Shown one piece after another: positions 7,692 to 16,618 of a DNA stretch of 46,226 bases; the stretch's first letter is position 1; each line of letters starts with the position of its first letter. Made by a program: the position numbers and the translations under genes. A model generated the notes under the pieces. The model searched no databases. It was not told the DNA's origin and worked only from the letters and a program-made list of their open reading frames with translations. This DNA comes from Bacteroidota bacterium. Lineage in GTDB: Bacteria > Bacteroidota > Bacteroidia > Chitinophagales > Chitinophagaceae. The DNA lies in the NCBI GenBank assembly GCA_013286425.1, contig JABDFS010000005.1, positions 17,079-63,304 of the forward strand, read 5' to 3'.

Positions 7692-9311
7692 ATGAAACGC
7701 TATATTTATTGCGTGGCAATATTTGCCATGATGCTCTATACTATTGCCTGCGACAGTGTATCAAATTCATCTGCCGATACAACAGTTGTGCAAGATGTAC
7801 AATTGGAAAATGTACAACCAGCGCAACACAAATTAAAAGGACCCATATTACTTGCAGATACAACAGTTATAGAACAAAATGATGCATTCAACACAGAAGA
7901 CTATGATCATATTGTTGAGAACAAATTTCTGTTTGTAAAACAACAACCCTTATCAACTTTCTCCATTGATGTTGACAGGGCTGCTTATAGTAATGTTCGC
8001 AGGTTTATTGAGGACGGTCAACTACCTCCAAAAGGTGCCGTAAGAATTGAAGAAATGATAAATTATTTTGATTACAAATATGCACCACCAACCAACACAG
8101 ATCCTTTTGCAGTACATACAGAAATTGCAAGTTGCCCATGGAACGAAAAACATAAGATTGTTCAGATCGGGTTGCAGGGAAAAAAGATATCAACAGAAAA
8201 CCTTCCTGCATCCAATCTTGTTTTTCTTATTGATGTTTCAGGCTCTATGAATGAACCGAATAAATTACCTCTTGTTCAGCAATCTTTGAAAATGCTTACA
8301 GAACAACTGCGCACAAAAGATAATGTTGCCATTGTTGTGTATGCAGGTAATGCCGGGCTTGTTCTTCCATCAACTTCCGGTGCAGATAAAAAGAAAATTG
8401 AAGAAGCGATTGACGGTTTGGAAGCCGGCGGTTCTACTGCAGGCGGTGAAGGTATTAAGCTCGCTTATAAAATTGCAGAAGAGAATATGAAGCCGCATGG
8501 AAATAACAGGATAATTCTTGCAACAGATGGCGACTTTAATGTAGGCGCAAGCAGCGATGATGAATTGGATGAGCTGATTGAAAAAGAAAGACAAACAGGA
8601 ATTTACCTGTCGGTGCTTGGCTTTGGTATGGGAAATTATAAGGATAGCAAAATGCAGCAGCTTGCAGATAAAGGCAATGGCAATCATAATTACATTGATA
8701 ATTTGAATGAGGCTAAGAAGGTCTTTGTAAATGAATTCGGAGGCACATTATTCACCATTGCAAAAGATGTAAAGCTACAGGTTGAATTTAACCCTGCTTT
8801 TGTTAGTGCATACAGATTAATAGGCTACGAAAATCGTGCACTTGCCAATGAAGATTTTAATGATGATAAAAAGGATGCAGGCGAATTGGGAGCCGGGCAT
8901 ACAGTAACGGCTTTATATGAAATAATTCCTGCCGGTGAAAAAGATACGTTGGTTAAAAGTGCTGATGATCTTAAATATCAAACCACAAAAGAAATAAATT
9001 ATAACAGTGCAGAATTAATGAATATAAAACTTCGTTATAAAGAACCGGAAAGCGATACAAGTAAACTGATTGTTTATCCTGTTGCAAATGATAACGAAAG
9101 CTGGAAAGATGCATCAGATAATTTTAAACTGTCGGCAGCCGTAGCAGAGTTTGGATTATTGCTGCGCGAATCGTCTTACAAACAAAACAGCTCGTTTGAA
9201 CAAACAGTAGCGCTTGCTAAAAGCGCAGAAGGCGATGATGAAAATGGTTATCGTTCTGAGTTTGTAAATCTGGTACAAGATGCAGCTTCTTTAGAAACTA
9301 ATAAGAACTAA
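7692..9311 (+). CDS. YfbK-type von Willebrand factor A domain lipoprotein
   Basis: A 539-aa envelope lipoprotein with Cys20 at the end of the signal peptide (MLYTIAC). Domains in order: a VWA N-terminal domain (about 75-135, FSIDVDRAAYSNVRRFIEDG, then EEMINYFDY), a VWA domain (about 174-355) with the MIDAS metal site DVSGSMN at about 181, and a C-terminal DUF3520-like domain (about 360-535, ending EGDDENGYRSEFVNLV). This is the YfbK architecture at full length. VWA domains bind divalent metal and protein partners; the partner is unknown. No MoxR ATPase or other VWA genes are adjacent, so the gene stands alone here. Confidence 0.9.
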   Translation: MKRYIYCVAIFAMMLYTIACDSVSNSSADTTVVQDVQLENVQPAQHKLKGPILLADTTVIEQNDAFNTEDYDHIVENKFLFVKQQPLSTFSIDVDRAAYSNVRRFIEDGQLPPKGAVRIEEMINYFDYKYAPPTNTDPFAVHTEIASCPWNEKHKIVQIGLQGKKISTENLPASNLVFLIDVSGSMNEPNKLPLVQQSLKMLTEQLRTKDNVAIVVYAGNAGLVLPSTSGADKKKIEEAIDGLEAGGSTAGGEGIKLAYKIAEENMKPHGNNRIILATDGDFNVGASSDDELDELIEKERQTGIYLSVLGFGMGNYKDSKMQQLADKGNGNHNYIDNLNEAKKVFVNEFGGTLFTIAKDVKLQVEFNPAFVSAYRLIGYENRALANEDFNDDKKDAGELGAGHTVTALYEIIPAGEKDTLVKSADDLKYQTTKEINYNSAELMNIKLRYKEPESDTSKLIVYPVANDNESWKDASDNFKLSAAVAEFGLLLRESSYKQNSSFEQTVALAKSAEGDDENGYRSEFVNLVQDAASLETNKN

Positions 9312-9325
9312 GCCCTGTAAACAAA

Positions 9326-9350
9326 AACCCCCGCATTGATTGCGGGGGTT
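9326..9350 (-). terminator. Terminator between convergent genes
   Basis: Stem AACCCCCGCA with its perfect complement, 5-base loop. The T run is better on the minus strand (TTTTTG after the stem), so it mainly serves glgC, but it can also act on the VWA gene transcript. Confidence 0.8.
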
Positions 9351-9370
9351 ACTATGTTTTGTAAGAATTA

Positions 9371-10654
9371 TTATATCACAAAACCATCCTGTAAAACAGC
9401 ATTCTTCTTCACCACTACTATTCCATCTTTTACAGTGTATAAAGTATGATCTACATTTTCAAGATGCGGGCCGCCGTTTATGCGCACGTCATTCCCTATA
9501 CGGCAGTTCTTATCAATAATAGCATTCTTTATATAACACCTGTCGCCAATACCAATCGGTGGTACACCGGCTTTTGAATTATCTTCTATCTGCTCTATTG
9601 TTTCATAAAAATCATTTCCCATGATGTAACTGTTCACTACTGTGCTGCCATGCCCCACTCTTGTTCTTATGCCCATCAAAGTATTTTCTACGCGGCTTGC
9701 AAGAATGATACAACCTTCAGCGATCATTGTTTTTTCAAGCGTGGTGCCGCTTATTTTAGCCGGCGGTAACATGCGTGCACGTGTATAAATGGGGCTTGCA
9801 CTATCAAACAAATTGAATACAGGTATATCAGAGGTTAATGCAAGATTAGCTTCGAAGAAGGATGATATATTTCCAATATCAGTCCAGTAACCATCGTATT
9901 GATAACTGATCACTTTATGTGCTGCAATAGATGATGGAATTATTTCTTTACCAAAATCTTTTGCATCAGGATGTTGGTTCAGCAACAGCTCATTCATTAA
10001 AGCGCGGCTGAATATATAAATACCCATCGAGGCAAGGTATACACGGCCCTGCTGCTGCATTTGAGAACCGGTATCACTAACCCATTCATTCAAAACTTCA
10101 GCTTTTGGCTTTTCTATGAACGAAGTAATACAGTTTTGATCATCGGTTTTCATTATACCAAATTCCGTTGCTTCTTTTCCAACAACCGGGATAGTTGCAA
10201 TAGAAAGGTCTGCACCTGCAGCAATATGATTTTCCAGCATGTGCGTAAAATCCATTTGATACAACTGGTCGCCGCTTAGTATAAGGATGTATTCAAAATC
10301 GTTGTTACGAATATGCCTTAATGATTGGCGAACAGCATCTGCAGTACCCTGGAACCATCCGGGATTATCAGGCGTTTGCTCAGCAGCCAGTATATCAACA
10401 AAACCTGAACTGAAATTGCTGAAGAGATAAGTGTTCTTGATGTGTTTGTTTAATGATGCTGAGTTGAATTGCGTTAAAACAAAAATGCGGTTAATGTTTG
10501 AATTGATGCAATTGCTTATAGGAATATCTACCAGGCGGTATTTTCCTGCAATAGGAACCGCAGGTTTTGAACGTGCTGCTGTTAAAGGATACAACCTGGT
10601 GCCGGCGCCACCGCCAAGGATAACTGCTATTACTGACTGTGCTAATGCTGCCAT
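9371..10654 (-). CDS. glgC: Glucose-1-phosphate adenylyltransferase
   Basis: Makes ADP-glucose from ATP and glucose 1-phosphate, the committed step of bacterial glycogen synthesis. The 427-aa protein has the pyrophosphorylase signature GGGAGTRLYPLT (14-25) with SKPAVPIAGKYRLVDIPISNC, the WFQGTADAVRQ and SGDQLYQMDF segments, EFGIMKTD and FIEKPK, and a C-terminal left-handed beta-helix with hexapeptide-type repeats (about 300-427). It is the second gene of a glgA-glgC unit, 53 bp downstream of glgA, and is closed by a strong terminator. Confidence 0.96.
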   Translation of the reverse strand: MAALAQSVIAVILGGGAGTRLYPLTAARSKPAVPIAGKYRLVDIPISNCINSNINRIFVLTQFNSASLNKHIKNTYLFSNFSSGFVDILAAEQTPDNPGWFQGTADAVRQSLRHIRNNDFEYILILSGDQLYQMDFTHMLENHIAAGADLSIATIPVVGKEATEFGIMKTDDQNCITSFIEKPKAEVLNEWVSDTGSQMQQQGRVYLASMGIYIFSRALMNELLLNQHPDAKDFGKEIIPSSIAAHKVISYQYDGYWTDIGNISSFFEANLALTSDIPVFNLFDSASPIYTRARMLPPAKISGTTLEKTMIAEGCIILASRVENTLMGIRTRVGHGSTVVNSYIMGNDFYETIEQIEDNSKAGVPPIGIGDRCYIKNAIIDKNCRIGNDVRINGGPHLENVDHTLYTVKDGIVVVKKNAVLQDGFVI

Positions 10655-10707
10655 ATAATTTATTTATGTTTCAATGTTATAAAAGTATTGATTAACCTTT
10701 TTAATTA

Positions 10708-12126
10708 TTACTTAAGGCTAAGATAAATATTCAAATACTGCTGTACAGATTTTTCCCAACTGTTATCAATCTCCATCATGTGTTTGCGCATGCGTGAAAG
10801 CGTTTTCTTATCATCATAATATAACCCTACAGCCCTGCTTATAGCATGCATAATATCGCCAACACTTGCCTGCATAAACCGTATGCCCCAGCCCTGCCAT
10901 TCTCCCATGTCAGTAACCGTATCAATCAATCCGCCTGTACTTCTAACCATTGGAACTGTGCCATACTTCATTGCATACATTTGATTCAGCCCGCAAGGTT
11001 CTACACGGCTTGGCATCAACAAAAAATCTGCACCTGCATACATTTTATGGCTAAGCGCTTCGTTATAACCAATCATAGCATTGTAACTGCCCGCAAATGT
11101 TTGCGTCATTTGTTTAAGCTGCCATTCTATATGCGGATCACCACTTCCCAGCACCAAAAAATTTACATAGCCCTGCATGCTGTACATGGCAGAAGCAATA
11201 GCATCAGGTAAAAGATCTGCTGCTTTTTCCCCAACAAGCCTGCCAATAAAAACAATCAATGGTTTTTGAGGATCAAGCCCGAACTCTTTACACAGCGCTT
11301 CTTTATTTTTTTGTTTGTTCTTGTCAACTGTAGTTGCAGTATAATTTGTCTCAATAAATTTATCTGTTGCAGGATCCCATACATCAGCATCAATACCGTT
11401 TAAAACACCGGAACATTTGCCGCGCTCATATTCAAATAAAGCCTCCAGGCCATTTGAATTATAACGCAGTTCTTCCATATAACTCCAGCTGACTGTGTTT
11501 ACTTTCCACGCGTTTTTCACGGCTGAAGCCAGCGGGTTAATAGTACCGGCCCATTCCAGCAGGCCGCCTTTCCAGCTATCCCATGCAGGCAACATATAGC
11601 TTTGATCCCATCCCATCCAACCCTGGTATTGCGCGTTGTGAATGGTGAGCACAGTTGGTATATCTGCAAGGCGGTTATATTGGTAACAGTTTTTTAGCAT
11701 GAATGGAACAAGCCCAACATGATAATCGTGGCAATGAATAACATCAGGTTTATGTTCCCAGTGATCGAGCCAGTTTATGAACGCTACCTGGAATCCAATA
11801 TACCGTTGCGTGTCGTCATCAAAACCATATATCTGTTCACGGTCAAGCAAACCGTTTATGTCAATCAAAAAAAGATCAAAACCCAATGTGTTATGCCTTT
11901 CTTTTATTACTGTATAATCAAACCACCAGTTACCGATGTTTGCTCGGCCTTTAAAATCAACATCCCATTCATGCGTATTTAAAAACTTAGTGCGGTGCAT
12001 GGGCATTACCACTTTTGCATAATGCCCTGCTTTGGTTTGATATTTTGGTAAAGCACCAACTACATCGCCGAGGCCGCCGGCTTTGGCTACAGGGTAGCAT
12101 TCGAAACTGAGGTGAATGATTTCCAT
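10708..12126 (-). CDS. glgA: Glycogen synthase (GT5)
   Basis: Transfers glucose from ADP-glucose to growing alpha-1,4-glucan. The 472-aa protein has the family-defining KAGGLGDVVG motif at 15-24, a GT-B N-terminal domain with HCHDYHVGLVPF and TIHNAQYQGW, and a C-terminal domain with IGRLVGEKAADLL, MPSRVEPCGLNQMYAMKYG (catalytic Glu) and RSTGGLIDTV. Length is typical of bacterial starch/glycogen synthases. It is the first gene of the operon with glgC; no branching enzyme or phosphorylase gene is nearby. Confidence 0.96.
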   Translation of the reverse strand: MEIIHLSFECYPVAKAGGLGDVVGALPKYQTKAGHYAKVVMPMHRTKFLNTHEWDVDFKGRANIGNWWFDYTVIKERHNTLGFDLFLIDINGLLDREQIYGFDDDTQRYIGFQVAFINWLDHWEHKPDVIHCHDYHVGLVPFMLKNCYQYNRLADIPTVLTIHNAQYQGWMGWDQSYMLPAWDSWKGGLLEWAGTINPLASAVKNAWKVNTVSWSYMEELRYNSNGLEALFEYERGKCSGVLNGIDADVWDPATDKFIETNYTATTVDKNKQKNKEALCKEFGLDPQKPLIVFIGRLVGEKAADLLPDAIASAMYSMQGYVNFLVLGSGDPHIEWQLKQMTQTFAGSYNAMIGYNEALSHKMYAGADFLLMPSRVEPCGLNQMYAMKYGTVPMVRSTGGLIDTVTDMGEWQGWGIRFMQASVGDIMHAISRAVGLYYDDKKTLSRMRKHMMEIDNSWEKSVQQYLNIYLSLK

Positions 12127-12383
12127 GCGATAAAATATAAAATATTATAATCGTTTACAGTTAACAACAAATTCAATATGGCAATAAAACTAAATCTATT
12201 TCTTCAGCAATTATACTCAAATCAAGTATAGTTTAAGCGTATGGTAAAATATTTTGATGAATTTTTTTAAACCGGTAATCATAACGGTTTCTCTTTAAAA
12301 ATAAGTTGGGCCAAATGCAGCATGAAAAATACGAGGCTGAACCTGCTGGCAGAAGGTTAAGACAAAACTACCAACAAGCTCAT

Positions 12384-12474
12384 TTGTTCGATAATTGTTC
12401 GATAATTGTTCGATACTTCTTCGATAGTTGTTCGATAGTTGTTCGATATATTTTATCGAACAACTACCGAAGAA
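12384..12474 (+). repeat. Phased 11-bp repeat array with inverted half
   Basis: Six consecutive 11-bp units of TTGTTCGATAN run from 12384 to 12449, the fourth being TTCTTCGATAG. After a 4-base gap come two units in inverted orientation (12454-12474). Units 4-5 and the inverted pair match over 20 of 21 positions, so the RNA would form a long hairpin. The period is about one helical turn. It lies 117 bp upstream of the DUF6266 start, inside the 464-bp gap 12127-12590, in which nothing else was recognised. Confidence 0.85.
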
Positions 12475-12590
12475 GTAACGTATATGTAGCGAAAAAAATA
12501 GCTGACTGTTATTTGTTTGGATGCTGTTTATTATGTATTTTACAGCCTCATAATAATCAAAACAATAATTGCATTACCAAAACAATCATT

Positions 12591-13232
12591 ATGGCTTCAG
12601 GAAATCATGGCGTTATAGGCGCACTCACGGGCAGGGTAGGTCCGGTTACAGGCTACTGGCGCAGGAATAAGAATATATTACGTAAAAGCAAGTCTATTGT
12701 AAAAGATAAGGCTACGCCCGGGCGGCTGGCGCAGCGTGAAAAACTGCGTGTTTGTAACCTGTTCACCACAGCATTCACGGGTAAAGGGTTTTTTGATACC
12801 AGCTTTTCCGCTTACGGGCAAACCAATAGCGGTTATAACCGTGTAACTTCTGTTATATTAAGCCAGGCAATAACAGGTGTTTATCCTGATACGCAGTTGA
12901 ATTACCAACAGGTACTGATCTCTAAAGGACTCTTGCCCGCAGCGCAAGGTGCAAAAGTGGTAAAGAAGGCAAACAACATATTGCAGTTTACTTTTACCGA
13001 TAACAGCGGGATTGGCATTGCTTCGCCGGATGACAGCATCATACTGGTTGCTTATGCGCCTGATGTGCATCAAGCCATTTTTACTTTACATGCAGGTTTT
13101 AGAAAAGATAAAAAAGCAAGCCTGAATGTAGCCCTTTTAAAAGGCCATGCTGTTGAAACGTGGATTGGTTTTTTAAGTGCAGATCAGCAGGATGCAAGTG
13201 ATAGTGTGTGGGTGGGTAGGGTGGCGGCGTGA
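12591..13232 (+). CDS. DUF6266 family protein
   Basis: A 213-aa protein starting MASGNHGVIGALTGRVGPVTGYWRRN. The early Gly-rich segment, the RKSKS...TPGRLAQREKLRVCN segment and the later LSQAITGVYPD and WIGFLSADQQDASDSVWVGRV are the pattern I associate with DUF6266, a Bacteroidota-restricted family often present in many copies per genome. Function unknown; there is no signal peptide or membrane segment. The open frame extends upstream to a TTG at 12306, but that part runs through the 11-bp repeats, so the ATG at 12591 is chosen. Confidence 0.8.
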   Translation: MASGNHGVIGALTGRVGPVTGYWRRNKNILRKSKSIVKDKATPGRLAQREKLRVCNLFTTAFTGKGFFDTSFSAYGQTNSGYNRVTSVILSQAITGVYPDTQLNYQQVLISKGLLPAAQGAKVVKKANNILQFTFTDNSGIGIASPDDSIILVAYAPDVHQAIFTLHAGFRKDKKASLNVALLKGHAVETWIGFLSADQQDASDSVWVGRVAA

Positions 13233-13280
13233 TTTTCTTAGTTTCTTCATATATTTATATAAGAACTAAATATTATTAAA

Positions 13281-13544
13281 ATGGGTTTACCTACACTTAT
13301 TCTGGCCTCAGTATTATCGTTCTCCAACACTCGACCAGCTCAATTAGCTACTGAACAAACTGCGTTTCAGGAGCAGGAATTCCATTTCGAAACTATGCAC
13401 GAGCAAGAAAACATTCAAGAGCCAATTAGATCGCAGTATGCGATTTCGGGCTCTTTCACTTTAGGCTCAATGGAATCAAGTTTCAATGGATATTATCATA
13501 ACATAAAATCTGTATTTATAGGTGAGACTATTTTTGGACGTTGA
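13281..13544 (+). CDS. Small hypothetical protein
   Basis: An 87-aa open frame beginning MGLPTLILASVLSFSNTRPAQ, possibly a weak signal sequence, followed by a Gln/Glu-rich middle and a short hydrophobic C-terminus (SVFIGETIFGR). I do not recognise a family. It lies between DUF6266 and the first attC-like site, on the same strand as the cassette genes, and could be a remnant or a leading cassette-type gene. It may also not be a gene. Confidence 0.35.
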   Translation: MGLPTLILASVLSFSNTRPAQLATEQTAFQEQEFHFETMHEQENIQEPIRSQYAISGSFTLGSMESSFNGYYHNIKSVFIGETIFGR

Positions 13545-13732
13545 CCAGTGTTACAACTAATTAAAATATTTCATTTCTTCTTTGCCTTTTCCAACGGTTA
13601 ATATATAATGGAACCTGTGACGAGGAATGCCGCTCGCTCGCAAAAGAAAGTAGCAAAGAAAATTTTGCAACCCGTTTTTAAATGTTTACAACTACTTATA
13701 TTAATTGCATTGGCGCTATAACAATATAAAAA

Positions 13733-13811
13733 ACGCAACACATAAATATTGAAAATCAATAGCCAGATTTTTTTTGAACTGCGTCTAATATCATAAATCT
13801 TTGTGTTGGGC
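13733..13811 (+). other. attC-like recombination site 0 (left border of cassette array)
   Basis: CAACACA at 13736-13742 is complementary to TGTGTTG at 13802-13808, and the right half contains GTTGGGC (13805-13811), a match to the attC right-core consensus GTTRRRY. The interior pairs only partly, so this is the least certain of the four sites. The 318-bp gap 13545-13862 contains no convincing gene. Confidence 0.45.
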
Positions 13812-13862
13812 GTCATTTCCTCGGACACCAAAAACATCACAAGACCTAAATTTAACTTCACA

Positions 13863-14543
13863 ATGACTAAAAAGGAAATAGAAAACGAAGAAAGAATGAT
13901 GATGCAGCGGCTGTCAAATATTCAAAGTAGACTTTGGACTGTTACGGGGATTAAAAATCAAAAAATATATAATGACGAAGCTCAGGATTATGTTCAATTC
14001 CCAGTTGAAATTCTTGAATATAGAGTATATATTGTTCGCCTATTGTCTGCTGCGTTAAGCATATTAAAAATAAAGAAGCTTAAGAACGTTAAAAAACTTG
14101 AACCGAACGACTTTTTTTACACTCTCATAATTAATTCTATCCTAAAACAACTTGAGCCGTTTTATACTCAATATGTACGCACAAATAAAATTGTTTTGAG
14201 CAGTCTTTTAAAAAGCAGAAATGAGATTTTTATGTTCAAAATTTTAATTCAAAGCGAAATAGAAAAATATGAAAGAGAGTTAAAAGATTCAATGTTGATT
14301 AGTGAAGTTTATGATGTTATACCTTTTGATGAGCCCGAAATTGATGAAGAAACAGGTGGTGTTTATGACGGCGAGAAACAATATTTTAACTATTACAAAA
14401 GCTTATATTATTCTACTATTTCAAAAAAAGAGTGGAATAAAAATGAAATTGAAATCCTCAATTTTTATGAAGCGGATTTTGGAGATTGGGAATCCCCAAG
14501 AGATTTGGTTTTTGATATAGAGCAAATTTTTGAAACGATTTAA
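13863..14543 (+). CDS. Cassette A hypothetical protein 1
   Basis: A 226-aa protein from the ATG at 13863. An in-frame GTG at 13803 lies inside the attC-like site, so the later start is preferred. The protein begins MTKKEIENEERMMMQRLSNI, is rich in charged residues and predicted mostly helical, with a leucine/isoleucine-rich middle (about 50-140) and an acidic stretch (FDEPEIDEETGGVYDGE). There is no signal peptide or membrane segment. I recognise no family. It is the first of three same-strand genes in cassette A, 42 bp before the next. Confidence 0.7.
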   Translation: MTKKEIENEERMMMQRLSNIQSRLWTVTGIKNQKIYNDEAQDYVQFPVEILEYRVYIVRLLSAALSILKIKKLKNVKKLEPNDFFYTLIINSILKQLEPFYTQYVRTNKIVLSSLLKSRNEIFMFKILIQSEIEKYERELKDSMLISEVYDVIPFDEPEIDEETGGVYDGEKQYFNYYKSLYYSTISKKEWNKNEIEILNFYEADFGDWESPRDLVFDIEQIFETI

Positions 14544-14585
14544 ACGACATGACACGACAACCTTATAAACTAAAACTCAAACTAT

Positions 14586-15038
14586 ATGTCTGCTGTATTT
14601 TTCATCATCGCAATTATTTTGTTTATTGTTTTAATTGGGTTTAGAAGCTCAATTAAAAGCGAAGAAAAACAAAAACTACAAGGCGCAGGAAACAAAGAAT
14701 TTTATCCAAATTTTAGAAACGCTTTAAGAAGAGTTTATCAAGAAAGATTTGAATTATATGCTGACAATGGCAAAGTGGTGACTTATAAAGTTTATACAAC
14801 TTACTTAAATAGAAAAGTTGGCGAGACTTTTTTTATTTTAAGTTTATCAAGAGAAACCAATTACTTACGACAATCTTATAAAGGTTATGATAAAACTGAA
14901 ATTATAACAGATGAATATGACTTGCAAACGAAAGCCGATTTAAGTATTGATGGATATATAAAAATACTTGGAAAACTTACTGTAGAGATTTTATCTGATA
15001 GCCGTTTTTTAAAATCAACTTCAGGACTTACTTTCTAA
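14586..15038 (+). CDS. Cassette A hypothetical membrane-anchored protein 2
   Basis: A 150-aa protein with one N-terminal transmembrane helix (AVFFIIAIILFIVLIGF, about 3-19), followed by a soluble basic-to-mixed domain with YPNFRNALRRVYQERFELYADNG and a probable beta-rich section. The family is unknown to me. It lies 10 bp before the third cassette A gene, so the two are probably cotranscribed and may act together. Confidence 0.7.
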   Translation: MSAVFFIIAIILFIVLIGFRSSIKSEEKQKLQGAGNKEFYPNFRNALRRVYQERFELYADNGKVVTYKVYTTYLNRKVGETFFILSLSRETNYLRQSYKGYDKTEIITDEYDLQTKADLSIDGYIKILGKLTVEILSDSRFLKSTSGLTF

Positions 15039-15048
15039 AGCTTTAATT

Positions 15049-15534
15049 ATGGGAATCTTTGATTTGTTTAGTTCAAATAAAAGAAAATGGATGGCAGTTC
15101 TTGCCGAGGCTGGTATAACAAACGAATGGAAATTTATAATAAATGAATTTTTTATAAAAGATAATATTTCAATTGAAAAGTATCAACAAAATAGTGCAGT
15201 TAACGATATGGTTGACCAATTTTCAGGATTAGAATATTGGCGAATGAGCAATGAGCTTTCAGCTTATCCAGAACCAGAACCTTACTGTACTCAAAGTTTC
15301 AGAAGATATTTTTCTGAAAATAGATTTAATAGAGCGATGGGAGTACCTGACTGGTTTTATATTGCATATCCTGACGTTGCTAATTGGATGCAAAACAAGT
15401 TAGAACAATTAGAAAATGAATTTTCTGACAGGGAAGAAGAATTCTTTTCAGATAATGGAGTTAATCCAAGATTTTTTAGAATTTTAATCGAACGTTACAA
15501 ACAGACAAGGGGAACTCTTGAATGTATACCATAA
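15049..15534 (+). CDS. Cassette A hypothetical protein 3
   Basis: A 161-aa soluble protein beginning MGIFDLFSSNKRKWMAVLAE, rich in aromatic residues (for example LEYWRMSNELSAYPEPEPYC and GVPDWFYIAYPDVANWM) and ending in a charged helix. The family is not recognised. The stop codon is 6 bp before the attC-like hairpin, the compact arrangement expected for the last gene of a cassette. Confidence 0.7.
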   Translation: MGIFDLFSSNKRKWMAVLAEAGITNEWKFIINEFFIKDNISIEKYQQNSAVNDMVDQFSGLEYWRMSNELSAYPEPEPYCTQSFRRYFSENRFNRAMGVPDWFYIAYPDVANWMQNKLEQLENEFSDREEEFFSDNGVNPRFFRILIERYKQTRGTLECIP

Positions 15535-15540
15535 AAACGA

Positions 15541-15741
15541 ACGCCCAACAACGGCATTGCTGAAAAGCGTGGCTGGACGGAAGTAACTTCGGCAACAGTA
15601 ATTCTATCAGCCAATATCCAGCGCGACAATACGCTATTGAGCATTTATTTTTATCTTCAACTTTTGTATTTTAATTTGGCTTCAGTTGTCGGCTGACAGA
15701 AATGCTAATACCACGCCTTCAGCAATGCTGAGCCGTTAGCT
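15541..15741 (+). other. attC-like site A
   Basis: Left core GCCCAAC (15543-15549) fits RYYYAAC and right core GTTAGCT begins at 15735. The outer stem pairs GCATTGCTGAA-AA-GCGTGG with the complementary strand of CCACGCCTTCAGCAATGC, 17 of 19 positions; inner arms TTCTATCAGCC and GGCTGACAGAA also pair. At about 200 bp it is longer than usual attC sites. Confidence 0.6.
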
Positions 15742-15749
15742 GTGATTTT

Positions 15750-16484
15750 ATGATACAAGCTTTGTTGACAAAAGACTGGAATGCAGACCCGAATGCTCCT
15801 GAAGTAAAACTCTCAGTTGACAATACTGCAGTGACACTTGATTTCTATGTGAATGCTTTTCAGTTTGACAGTTTTCAGGAAGGAGATAAAGCACGTGTGA
15901 CATTTCTTAACTGCCATAAATATTCCTTCAATACAATGAATGAGGAAGGTTATTATAAAGGAAAGTATCGTTATAATAACTTTCGGCTTCCGTGGGGTGA
16001 ATTTTATAGACTTGACACAAATTGGCAAATAGATTTTCCTAACGAAAAAACAGTTTTAATTGAGGCATCAGATGTGGCAAAACAAAATCATTTTATTTTC
16101 TTTTTTAAAGACAATACGTTTGAATGCGTTGCAGAAGATTGTTGCATTGAATTCATTCAAGTTTCATTGTCAGAAGACTTGATTGACATAATCGAAAAGG
16201 TAAAAGAAAAAACAACTGACAGTTCGGATATGGTTTGGACAAAGTATGACAATGCTAAAGAGATAAGAGATGAGTTGGATACATACATCAGACAATTACA
16301 GAAGCATAGCTTGGAAAGCCTTGACAAACTATATATGTTGTTTTTACCGACTGCTTCTTTACAAGAACATGCAACGACTAACGATTGGGCAGAAGAATAT
16401 TTGGATTTATCTGCCAAGTTTGACAAACTTTATGCAAAAAGACGAAAACCACAGCTAACATCGGTTTTGCGTTATGGCGGCTGA
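15750..16484 (+). CDS. Cassette B hypothetical protein
   Basis: A 244-aa soluble protein starting MIQALLTKDWNADPNAPEVKL, 15 bp inside the cassette. The N-terminal half looks beta-rich (alternating hydrophobics, several Trp/Tyr/Phe) and the C-terminal half helical (LIDIIEKVKEKT, then a region to LYAKRRKPQ). I do not recognise a family. The last ~11 codons run into the left arm of attC-like site B, so the C-terminal tail is encoded by the recombination site itself, as seen in some integron cassettes. Confidence 0.7.
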   Translation: MIQALLTKDWNADPNAPEVKLSVDNTAVTLDFYVNAFQFDSFQEGDKARVTFLNCHKYSFNTMNEEGYYKGKYRYNNFRLPWGEFYRLDTNWQIDFPNEKTVLIEASDVAKQNHFIFFFKDNTFECVAEDCCIEFIQVSLSEDLIDIIEKVKEKTTDSSDMVWTKYDNAKEIRDELDTYIRQLQKHSLESLDKLYMLFLPTASLQEHATTNDWAEEYLDLSAKFDKLYAKRRKPQLTSVLRYGG

Positions 16485-16584
16485 CGAAAGTTATTCGGCA
16501 GTAGAAGTTCTATTCATCTTTTTTTCTACCTTTCAGCAGACGAATAAAAATGTCCGCCACAAACGCAAAGCCCTAACGTTGCCT
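16450..16584 (+). other. attC-like site B
   Basis: CACAGCTAAC at 16450-16459 is the exact complement of the cassette B start (15735-15744). The hairpin arms GGTTTTGCGTTATGGCGG and CCGCCACAAACGCAAAGCC pair almost throughout. Inner pairs TTATTCG/CGAATAA and GTAGAA/TTCTAC extend the stem. The right core GTTGCCT starts at 16578. Total about 135 bp, within the size range of known attC sites. Confidence 0.7.
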
Positions 16585-16618
16585 GTAATTGTTCGGCGAC
16601 ACTCACTACAAAATAACA

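Noticed and set aside
12384-12474. CRISPR-like short repeat array
   Set aside because: Units are 11 bp, contiguous and without unique spacers, and no cas gene is nearby.
12306-12590. N-terminal extension of the DUF6266 protein
   Set aside because: It starts at a TTG, translates the 11-bp repeats and does not resemble the family; the ATG at 12591 begins the conserved part.
13598-13861. Minus-strand 87-aa open frame
   Set aside because: Composition is not protein-like, it overlaps the attC-like site and lies opposite the start of the cassette A gene.
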